From the NCBI GenBank assembly GCA_033398695.1, contig CM065812.1, positions 136,530,858 through 136,594,857 on the forward strand: 64,000 nt of DNA, given 5' to 3'. Below, piece after piece: positions 44,691-54,034 of this stretch (position 1 is the first letter of the stretch; each line of letters starts with the position of its first letter). The translations under genes and the position numbers were made by a program. The notes under the pieces were generated by a model, which saw only the letters and a program-made list of their open reading frames with translations, searched no databases and was not told the origin of the DNA. The stretch is from Orobanche coerulescens. Its lineage: Eukaryota > Streptophyta > Magnoliopsida > Lamiales > Orobanchaceae.

Positions 44691-45431
44691 ATATTTCATC
44701 AATGGGTATCTTTATCATTGATATTTTCATAATTAATATTTTACTGAGGGGGAGTTGTTATATTTTTAATAGGGAGATATATTTGTCAGGGGGAGTTTAC
44801 CTTTTTATGCATACTTTATCATAATAATTTTATCATAAATTGGTATCATATCTGTAATATCCGCAATTTCAATTTCCGGTAATTTTCTTTTTTTTTTTGC
44901 GAGAGTCCGTTTTGACGACTCATTTGTGACCGTTTCGTCATTTCGAGAATGACTAATTCTACACTTTTTGACATCCGAGTTCATTTCGGTGTCGTTTTGT
45001 TGAGTTCCGTGCTTCTTAGCGACTTTTCCGCACTTGAGTTTGATTTTTGTGAATTTCGTTTGAAACTGTTGTTTCGAGTTTTCCGTAAGTCCGTTTAACT
45101 TTGTTAGACGTGTTGTGAACTTCAGTTTGGCTATTCAATCACGTATCGTGATTTTCGGACATTTTGGGCCATTTTGTAATTTCCTAAAAGTTATGAATAT
45201 CCGTATCCGTATTTGTTGTCTCGACCCTTTTCGTGGTCGCGTATGATTAATTATTACATTACGTTTTCATTTCGGATCGTTGATGCTGTCCGCGAGCATT
45301 TCGTCGTGTTCGTTCCGTGCGTTTTCGGAAATCGAGTCGTCGCCGCGACGGCCGAAAGATCGGCCTGACAAAGCGGCAGGCACTGTCGGAAATGTTGGGC
45401 ACTGGCCGGGCAGGCGCGGCAGGAACCGGCG

Positions 45432-45811
45432 TAGCGCACGCTACTGCCGGAAGGCTGCGCACGCTAACTCAGCAGGTGTAGCGCACGCTGCCGACCGGCC
45501 AGCGTACGCTATCGGATTTAAGCAGAGGGGTTTCTGACGTTCTGGATTCGGGAGGGATCGGCAGGTAGTGCACATTACTGTCGGTCACGGCGCACGCTAA
45601 CCGGTAGGTGTAGCGCACGTTGTCGGCCGGCTAGCGCACGTTACCTGGCCGAGCAGTTTAGTCCAGAGGGTTCTGGACAGGTCTCGGTCGGCAGGTTTTG
45701 TCAGCAGTACCGGGTCGTGCGGGCCCCGACTGAGGGTTCTGGGCCGATACTGGCCGATAGCGCACGCTAGTCCGGGAAGGCTACCGCACGCTAGTCCGAC
45801 CCCGTATAAAT
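45432..45811 (+). promoter_or_regulatory. TekC promoter: 10-copy palindrome array ending 11 bp before a TATA box
   Basis: Palindromes (TAGCGCACGCTA and variants) start at 45432, 45455, 45479, 45500 (four), 45565, 45587, 45611, 45632 (four) and 45758, 45782 (two). The 65-bp gap and the 126-bp gap hold degraded or good dyads, such as AGTCCAGAGGGTTCTGGACA at 45660-45679. TATAAAT starts at 45805, exactly 11 bp after the last palindrome. The 3' LTR repeats the first four (51161-51240) before TekD cuts it. Confidence 0.75.
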
Positions 45812-47139
45812 GTGACAGAGCAGTCGCATTTTCACTCGTTTTTCATTTCCTTTCTTTTCTGTCCGCGGCTGGAGTTTCGGAGGAGGCGAAGCCATGTTGT
45901 TAAACAACGAATCCACGAAGTTCTAGAGCTTATATCATTATTGAATCATCCTATAACATCCTTTGATCCAGTGAATCAAGGTTAGATCTCTAGAACCCTA
46001 CTTTTGGGGAGATTTGGGGTTTTTCGCGTGTTTGTCCTATTCGTTCCGTTTTGTTGATTAATTCATGATGAATATGATTAATCTTGTTGGTATTCTTGGT
46101 TTTCCTACGGATTCATGATATATTTCATGGTTTTTACGTAATTGAGAGGGTTTGGTTGTGGTCCGCCCTCATTGTTGTTTTTATACGAATATACATGAAT
46201 CGTAGGCGGGTTTTCGGGTGTATTCCAATTCCGTATTCGTTTAGAAATGATTTTGATTGTATTCTTCGAATCGTTAGCTTCAGTTTCTTCGGTTCTAAGC
46301 GATCGTGTTTGATACCTTCCGTTCGTGTCGTCGTCAATTGCTCAAGGCAAGTATTTTTGGAAACCTTTATGCTTAACGTGAAATGGTAATGTATATTGTG
46401 TGTGATTTGCTCACCTTGGGAGGGTCCGACGGGGCCATAGAGGGAATCCAATGGTATTAGCCCTGGATTCATGAGTTTGTTTAGCTAGCCAGCTCGGGAG
46501 GGTCCTTAGAGGCCACGAGTGGGATTTGTGGCTTCGTCCCGGTCCTAGGCGATGCATGTGCGTGATTTGTTTTATGATATGGCCAGCTCGGGAGGGTACT
46601 TAGAGGCCTTGAGTGGGATTTGTGGCTTCGTCCCGGTCCTAGGCAAATGTGATTGACTATTTGTTTTCGGAAAAGACATGTCTGGATTTGGTTTTGAAAT
46701 GATTTGGTGCATTGTACTATGAAATGTGTAAGCGATTGGTTTGCCTTGAATACTTGTACTAGCGTAATTGCTAACCCCTTTGGGGACCCGTTTTGGGAAA
46801 ATTCTTGTTATGGATTTCAGGTTATATTCAGCCAGACGAACGGGTGCTGGGATAGTACGAGGATGCTAGCCAAGGTTGTTGACATGTGCAATTGAGTCTT
46901 ATTCTATTGTCTCTTTCGATATGGATGTTTTCCAAATTATAAACTTATAGATTGTACTCGCGAGTACTTAGGCTTTTCCTTACAGATTGTGATTGGTCTT
47001 TGTTGAAGTTACTATATTTGTCAGTTGATGTTTATTATGCCGGTTACACCGGGCGTGTTATTTTATGTTCGTATTGTTAACATTTGTTTCCTTGCTAACC
47101 GAGACGGGTAGTTGAGTGGTGTTTTCTTGTTCTAGCCTG

Positions 47140-47162
47140 GTGGGTCCCATGTAGGGGTCCAC
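47140..47162 (+). promoter_or_regulatory. TekC stem-loop near the LTR 3' end
   Basis: Arms GTGGGTCCC and GGGGTCCAC pair at all 9 positions, two of them G-T wobbles, around the loop atgta. CGGCGCTGTAATAC follows and the LTR ends 39 bp later. Confidence 0.65.
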
Positions 47163-48818
47163 GGCGCTGTAATACACCTTGAATATCTCGGGGGTGTTAC
47201 AGAAAATGGTATCGGAGCACTAGGTTTATGGATACCTAGGCTTGTCGGTTATTTGGGTCTAGTTGTGTTTTGTCTTGCACATTGTCACACCGCTACCGGC
47301 ATCTCAGTACATCCAGCGCTCGTAAGTTTTCCTTACTCGATTCTCTTGTTTTCTTGTATTGTATTTCCACCTCTTGAACTGTGATTGTCTCTATCGTACT
47401 TATCGTCGAGGTGTTTTTCGATCCATCCAGTCCGTGTGCTTTCCGATTCTGGTATTGCGCTGTCGTTTATCTCTCTGGTGTATGTGCGCCGTTCTGGGCT
47501 TGACTGTTTGTCGTCTTGTGAGCCTTCCATCTCTAAACTTCCTAGCATTGGTAGGATCGTTGGCGATCGAAAGATCCGAGATTTGCTCCGTGGTATTTTG
47601 TGAGAGGCTTGACTCTTTAATCTTTCGTTGTGTGATGGCATCTGTGTTTGGTAATTGTGATATACTAAATGTATGTTGAACCGAATGTACTGATGGTTTG
47701 GACACCGAGGGGTGCAGCATGACGAGGAAGTTTTGAGCATTGATATGTTCCAGGAAAGGTATTGACGGTAGAGTTTGTTGAGAAACTCACATCGATGGTT
47801 TCGACATGTGTTTGAATCGATGTTCATTAGTTATGCTTAATCCGACATATGCTTAAAATTAGTGTTTCCGAGTTGCGCTTGTTGAACTGGTGATTTTTGA
47901 ATGCCGTATATGCGTGTGTTCGGGAATTGATGGTACTTGGCTAATTGTTGTTATTTACAACCAATGTGATTGTATTAATAATAATACATGCGGCGTGCAT
48001 GCTTGAAAATTTCTTAGACTTGATCGTATTGTGGGTTTTTGAAAAGTGGCATGAATTTGGGCGAGCCAGCCTTGTATTTTTAAATAAAACATTGTGTCGG
48101 TACTTGAAAGTTGTGTTTAAAAGTGTTTTGAGATATTTTATAAAATGCTACCGCTGTTAAACCCTTGTCGTGTTTGAAAGGATCTTGAAAACGATTTTTA
48201 ACTTATCGGTTTTATTTTCGAATAACTAGAGTATACAATTTTAAAAATTAGATTAGGTTGCGGAAACCTAGGCTGTCGGGTCAAGTTGTGTTTCTTGAGT
48301 TTTGTCTCGTCGGATTTTGTCTGACTTAGTCGTGTCACGACGCGTCGTCTGAATTTGTCGGTCATGATTAGTATCGTGGGGCGATCATCATTTTCGTGCG
48401 ACCTGTGGATGTAAGACTCCCTTCTTTGTGTTGTGCCTCGTGTGACACGAGTTATTTGTATGATTAGTTGTTAAGTGATGGAATCCTTCTGTGGATTTTG
48501 ATCTCACTATATGTGTTTATTTGGCTCTCGTATTTGGTTTATACTAGAAGTGTCGTCGCTGCTGATGTATTTTCGAACTGTATTTTATCTGCTGCGTAAA
48601 TACTTTTAAAATGGCTTTCAATATTTTGCAAACTGAGTTCTTACTTCGTAAAACCGATTCCCTAAACCGAGTTTTGGCATTTTGGCCTTGAACGTTTAAA
48701 CGAGATTCTTATGACGGTATTTGGTTTTTGAAAAATGATTTTTTTGTATTTGAAAAATATTACCGTCATCGGTCTTTTTGGCATTTTTAAAATGACGTGG
48801 AAAATTGTGTTTAGCCTG

Positions 48819-48942
48819 GTAAATCCTTGTGAGAAGGGTTTACGGCATGTAATATTCCCAGGAGGATCTGGGGGTGTTACAACTATTTTGAAATGGTTTT
48901 GTAAACGGTTTTTAGCATGGTGGGTTCCGGCGCGGAATCCAC
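48819..48942 (+). repeat. Two LTR-end-like segments inside TekC
   Basis: The segment 48814-48881 (gcctggtaaatcc to gggggtgttaca) looks like the last 68 bp of a TekB-type LTR. A second copy follows at 48915-48975 (gcatggtgggttcc to aggaactgtaat). Both have a full stem-loop: GTAAATCCTT with AAGGGTTTAC, and GTGGGTTCC with GGAATCCAC. No LTR start or TSD was found with them, so they may be captured LTR ends. Confidence 0.6.
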
Positions 48943-50054
48943 GGCGTGTAATATTCCTGGGAGGAACTGTAATATTTTACTATTTGTTTCCGAAAAAGTT
49001 CATGCACTATCTTGATTTTGAACGATTTGATGCGTGTGCTATGATGTGTTTAAGTGAATGTTGATACGTGTGAATTTTGGGCATTTTGGCCTATTGTACT
49101 TCTGAAAAACCTTGAGTATCTTAGAAAATAAACCTCGAGACGTACTTTTAAAATGAATTATTTTCTCGCAGTGTTCTCAAGATGCCTACTAGTGCCACGC
49201 TATGTTTCAAAATTATTCTACTTTGAGGATCAAAATATTTTGAGATATTTCTAATGATTTAGAAACGCATTTGCTTAGACCCGAAGGTCGAATATTGCTG
49301 AAAAGTTTTAATTTAAAGAAAGGTGTCCTCATTTTTTTATCAAGCGCAAGATGGTTTTTTCAAAGTCTCGATGACGATGTTTGTACTACTTTTTTGATAT
49401 ATGATACTCAAGATCAACTGGTGCTTCCAAATTATTTTCAAAAGGTGGTTTTCGTTTTTAAAACCTATCGTTCCTGTTTGCGGTCCGGGAATATATGTGT
49501 GATGTTCGTACTCTCGTTAGGGTGTTAACCCCCGAGTTGTGATTGAATTGGTGGTGTGAGCGTTGAGTCGTTCGCCACGCAGTTGTTGTGGTAGCCCTCT
49601 GTGCGAGGTGTGATGTTGGTATTGAATGTTGTCGCCTCGTAGTGATTTATGCGTTATCGCATATATGCGAGCTGTTAGAGCTTGGGTTGGTATGGTTGTG
49701 TGCATTGGGGATTGTTCCGCGTTGTGTCGGTTGCTTGTTGTATTGTTATCTTGCTTCCGTTGTTGTGAGTTTCGGGGGTGAGGTCGAAGGTAATACCCGT
49801 ATTATTTTTGACTTCTGCATTTTCTCTTTCCCAATTCTATCGACTCGCTCGTGTTCGTTGATACTCTCTGAACTTGTTCTGTATTTCGGTTTTTATCGTT
49901 CGAACAAGCCATGATCTTATTTTGGTTCAATCTGGTTATTGCTGTGACTTTTCCGAGTTTGGTTCGATTCTTGTGAACCTTGTTCGAAAGTAACATCTTT
50001 TAGTTCCTACCAGCTCTTTTAACATCTTGAGTTGAAGTGTGAACTTCGGAGTTA

Positions 50055-50232
50055 TTGTTCGATAATTATTTTTTTGATCGTTGTTGTTCGATCATTAATT
50101 TTTTCGATTATTGTTGTTCGATCGTTGCTGTTCGATCATTGTTGTTGGATCATTGTTGTTCGATCATTGTTTTTTTTTTCTTTCGATCGTTGCTGTTCGA
50201 TCATTGTTGTTCGATCATTGTTAATTCGATCG
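50055..50232 (+). repeat. Minisatellite of GTTCGATCRTTGTTG units in TekC
   Basis: About ten diverged units of roughly 15 bp (gttcgatcattgttg and variants) follow each other, broken by short T runs. The repeated peptide readable from it is a repeat artefact. Confidence 0.8.
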
Positions 50233-50582
50233 TGGTCACCTTCGCAGATTGTTGTACACATCATTTCTATTTTTTCGACTGTGTGTTTCCTTGTAATAGG
50301 TGCTTTGTGTTTTGTGATTGTTCAGATAATTAACTTGATCATATTATCTAGTTGATGACGCTTGTCACTTGTTGGTCTTATTATGTCTCTACCTATGACG
50401 TTGTGTTGGTCGTCGTGGAGCGTGTTTTCACGCCGTACGTTTCTTTGCGTTGTTCGTAATGTTTCGCCGTTTGGGCGTGATTTTTCGTTTCTTGTGTACC
50501 TCGTTGAGTTTTCCTGGCGGGATATTGCTTCTCCCTACTTATTTTAAGTTTCGGGACGAAACTTCTTTTAAGGAGAGTAGTA

Positions 50583-51288
50583 TGTAATATCCGCAATTTC
50601 AATTTCTGGTAATTTTCTTTTTTTGGCGAGAGTCCATTTTGACGACTCTCTTGTGACCGTTTCGTCATTTTGAGAATGATTAATTCTACACTTTTTGACA
50701 TCCGAGTTCATTTCGGTGTCGTTTTGTTGAGTTCCGTGCTTCTTAGCGACTTTTCCGCACTTGAGTTTGATTCTTGTGAATTTCGTTTGAAACTGTTGTT
50801 TCGAGTTTTTCGTAAGTCCGTTTAACTTTGTTAGACGTGTTGTGAACTTCGGTTTGGCTATTCAATCACGTATCGTGATTTTCGGATATTTTGGGCCATT
50901 TTGTAATTTCCTAAAAGTTATGAATACCCGTATCCGTATTTGTTGTCTCGACCCTTTTCTTGGTCGCGTATGATTAATTATTACATTTCATTTTCATTTC
51001 GGATCGTTGATGCTGTCCGCGAGCATTTCGTCGTGTTCGTTCTGTGCGTTTTCGGAAATCGAGTAGTCGGGTCATGACGGCTGAGCACTGGCCGGACAGG
51101 TGCGGCAGGCATTGTTGGAAGTGCTGGGCACTGGCCGGGCAGGCGCGGCAGGAACCGGCGTAGCGCACGCTACTGCCGGAAGGTTGCACACGCTAACTCG
51201 GCAGGTGTAGCGCACACTGCCGACCGGCCAGCGTACGCTATCGGATTTGGGCAGAGGGGTTTCTGAGGTTCTGGACTCGGGAGGGATC
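50583..51288 (+). repeat. TekC 3' LTR, first 706 bp, cut by TekD
   Basis: It matches the first part of 44853-47201 with few differences, including the first four palindromes (51161-51240). The break follows gggagggatc, present in the 5' LTR at 45549-45558, where the sequence continues ggcagg. Confidence 0.93.
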
Positions 51289-51486
51289 TGTAATACCCGG
51301 TTGTGAATTCATTTATCATCACTCAGTAACTGTCACTCATAATTTTTTTCACTCAGTAATACCCATTCATCACTCATGTTCATTCAGTTGTAACCATCGT
51401 TCGGCGTATTTTGGGATCATCACTGTTTGAGACCGAGCCGAGATTATTGTCATCATCATCATCATTTTGGTTTTCAGTTTAAGAGG

Positions 51487-51936
51487 TAGCGCACGCTACA
51501 TATTCTAGTTAGCGCGCGCTAATGAGGTGCAGGTAACGCACGCTATAATTCAGTACTAACGCACGCTAGCGCAAGAGAGGCAGGCAGTCCAGAAGGTACT
51601 GGGCTGATTTGGAAAATTCGTAGCGCACGCTACGGGTGGTAAGTAGCGTACGCTATCTGTGCTGGTAACGCACGCTAAGTCACATTAGTAGCGCACGCTA
51701 ACGCGTGCAAGGCAGAGGACAGTAGGTTCTGGGATTTCAGTTTTTGAGTATCAGACATCAGTAGCGCACGCTAACAATTTGGGATAACGCACGCTATCGG
51801 TAAGGTGTTAGCGCACGCTACCAAGTCGTAGCGCATGCTAACGAGGCATTTTAGACCTCACTGGACTGCCTAGTAAACCGCTAGCGCACGCTAAATATCA
51901 AGTCATAGCGTGCGCTAGGCTGGGACAGTATAAATA
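51487..51936 (+). promoter_or_regulatory. TekD promoter: 14-copy palindrome array ending 11 bp before a TATA box
   Basis: Palindromes start at 51487, 51510, 51534, 51557 (four), 51621, 51644, 51666, 51689 (four), 51762, 51785, 51809, 51829 (four) and 51882, 51906 (two). Consensus TAGCGCACGCTA; variants mostly change the third base to A. The 64-bp gap holds AGTCCAGAAGGTACTGGGCT at 51586-51605. TATAAATA starts at 51929, 11 bp after the last palindrome and 23 bp from its start. Cop3 inserted about 100 bp downstream of the TATA box. Confidence 0.78.
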
Positions 51937-52035
51937 AGGCAGTTCAGTCCAACCTTCGTCATTTCTTCATTTCTCAACCATTTCGGACGAGCTTGGGCGA
52001 TTCGGAAAGGTGTTTTCGAGCTGCAATCATCTAGC

Positions 52036-54019
52036 TGTTGGGATTCGGTGCCTAAAACGAAGGCCCAGCGGAAGCGGTAAAACGAAAATTAATTTGATCC
52101 GAATCCCTACGAGGATCGATCGAGCTACGTATATACGAATATATAAACGAAAGGCAAGAGTCGTAAGAAACTAACCCTCAAAGTCCGTTGATTAAATGGA
52201 AACCTTCTCTTGAGCTATTCCCCAAGCTTTAGTTGATCTCTACGTATCCGATCCGCTCCAAGCCCTTGAACGATCCAACGCCGAAAGCACCGCGTCTCTA
52301 CTTGCCACGCGCCGGAAAAACGACCGGAATAACAACACTTGATTAACCTCTAAGGTTACGGCTAGAATCAAATGATAAAGCTTTTATTATTACACTCTAA
52401 GTGTATAATATATCTCTTAATAATTTTCTCTCAATTTTTCTCCAAGAAAAATGAAGAGGAAGTGAATGAAGAAGATGAAGATGAGTGTTAAACTCAAAGT
52501 CTATCTCTCTCTCTATATTCTCACGTTGAAAAGCCTTACCAAACAAGTGAAGAGAGTCTTCCTTTTATGCTCCATAAAATCCTCCCAAATCAAGACTAAA
52601 TAATTAAAATGAATTAATTAAAAGATCTTGTTCCCTTGATACTTCAAGTCTTCCACCAATTAAGGTGGAGACTATGACCAAAGGAAAGAGGAGGGAAAAT
52701 GGGATGGCCATCTAGAAGGAGCCGGGACGAGTTCGGTTCGTTTCAGACTTCCGTGAGTCCAAACAGATAAACTCCTATTCCGTTCTGATGTATTTGTGTC
52801 GTTTAATTAATCCAATTAATTAAACATATCAAATACAAAATAACATAATTAATTTCTCCAAGAAATAATTATATTCATGAATTAAATTAATCACCCAGTG
52901 ATATATTTAATTCATTAGGCCGTATATCAATTTATCCAATAAATCGATTCAGACATCTAATGTCTCAAATTTAGATATTTAATATCTAATACACATAATG
53001 AGAGAATTAGCTTGATTCATTCCGTCGTCAATCCTAATGCGCGACTCGGTAGGTCCGTCTCAGTCAGCAATGGGAGGAACCAAAGAGTAGTAGCACCACC
53101 TAGCCAGCCTGGTGGCCTACACTGTACCCCGACTGAGAACGAATGATTGGGATCATTCAAGAACCATTCTGTCGTGAATACCAGTAAACGTATAAACCCT
53201 TCTTTCATATGTCCCGATCAAATTATGGGGTCACGGTCAGTCAAACCCCATCTGTACTTGACGCTATGCATGCGTTAATGCAAACCGAGATCATCGCGCT
53301 CTCGTGTATCTAATACAACTAGCTCCAATGCTTTGGCCAAAGACTTATGATCTCATCTGCCAATAACCGCATAGGACATATAACCCGCTCACTAACGGGA
53401 GAAAGAATTCTATCTTGGTATTGAGTAGGACCTGCTACTTGCCCGTCAAGATGCACGTCGAGGTTGACCCCCGCCTTCCGGTTTACAGGGTCGAACTACT
53501 CTAATGAAAATCTTGACGTCACAAGCACATCCCTACTAAATCCTCAAGTCGAAGGTTCACGAATACCTATCACAACCTTTCGATTCCGTCATTGATCGTC
53601 CGAGTGAAATCAGGTGACGAATCAAGGGTGAGTCGGTTCGAGTATACTAATCCAATTAGCATACCTATAACGTGTGCTCCCACTAACCATTAGTGTTCGA
53701 GTGCACTCTCCATATCAAAGAACACGTCATACAAGTCTTCACATAAACTTAACGCCTACCAAGTTTCATCGACTTGCGAACGATTAAGTATTTGAGCTAT
53801 AACCTTTCCAAAGGTCCCCCTTATCCAATAAGGAGTGGAACGTTTTGCTCTCAAATACATGGACTAGTTTCTATATATTTATTTACGAGTTAGGAATGCC
53901 AGTAACTACCAGTAAATAAAGAAACATTCATTTGCCTTATATAAATGGTTTACATAATTTCAAGTACAATGCCCTCACTCAACAACCTCTGAGTGGCATT
54001 CGAGGGCATACTCCTAACA
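52036..54019 (-). repeat. Cop3 3' LTR (left end in the window)
   Basis: It matches 59708-61695. Between about 53590 and 53830 it differs from that copy at several short sites, mostly around CAG, CTG and CCG. In element orientation it starts TGTTAGGAGTATGCC. A minus-strand polypurine tract (aagtgggacat) follows at 54020-54030. Confidence 0.93.
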
Positions 54020-54034
54020 ATGTCCCACTTGCAC

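Larger units (their letters stand above)
42786..44852 (+). mobile_element. Sir2: Sirevirus-like copia element, partial LTR, primer site and gag only
   Basis: The 3' end of an LTR (about 42786-43087) matches Sir1 and has the repeated ggaccgatagaag motif. It is followed by the primer site attggtatcagagcgg at 43088 and a Sirevirus-type gag. No protease, integrase or RT follows. Instead, gag is succeeded by gagggggagttg and tcagggggagttt, which resemble the polypurine tracts near a Sirevirus 3' end. TekC cuts the element at 44852. Its left LTR part is missing because of the LINE; its right part is beyond TekC, outside the window. Confidence 0.75.
44853..47201 (+). repeat. TekC 5' LTR (2349 bp)
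   Basis: It begins TGTAATATCCGC and ends CGGGGGTGTTACA. The first part is closely related to TekA. It includes a promoter array (45432-45811), two copies of a segment with cagctcgggagggt and gggatttgtggcttcgtccc (46488-46565 and 46580-46645), and the 3' stem-loop. Short open frames here are not conserved. Confidence 0.93.
47202..50582 (+). other. TekC internal region, no coding capacity
   Basis: It begins gaaaatggtatcggagcac, an initiator-Met-type primer site with one mismatch. No conserved protein motif is visible. Two extra stem-loops of the LTR-end type occur at 48819-48843 and 48920-48942. The last bases, ttttaaggagagtagta, form the polypurine tract before the 3' LTR at 50583. The readable peptides of 60-110 residues have no recognisable domain. 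Confidence 0.75.
44853..51288 (+). mobile_element. TekC: gypsy-like LTR element without coding capacity (visible part)
   Basis: The 5' LTR is 44853-47201, the primer site at 47202 is initiator-Met type, the internal region is 47202-50582, and the 3' LTR starts at 50583 and is cut by TekD at 51288. Both LTRs begin TGTAATATCCGCAATTTC and match closely. The internal 3.4 kb has no gag, RT or integrase motif on either strand, so this is a large retrotransposon derivative (LARD-like) that would need proteins from a relative. The expected left TSD is ATATC (44848-44852); the right end is outside the window. Confidence 0.85.

Noticed and set aside
47333..47827. 164-residue minus-strand frame in TekC
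   Set aside because: No recognised motif, antisense to the element, and no counterpart in related LTR elements of the window.
50032..50355. Cys/Phe-rich membrane-like peptide in TekC
   Set aside because: It is encoded by the GTTCGATCATTGTTG minisatellite and has no homologous domain that I recognise.
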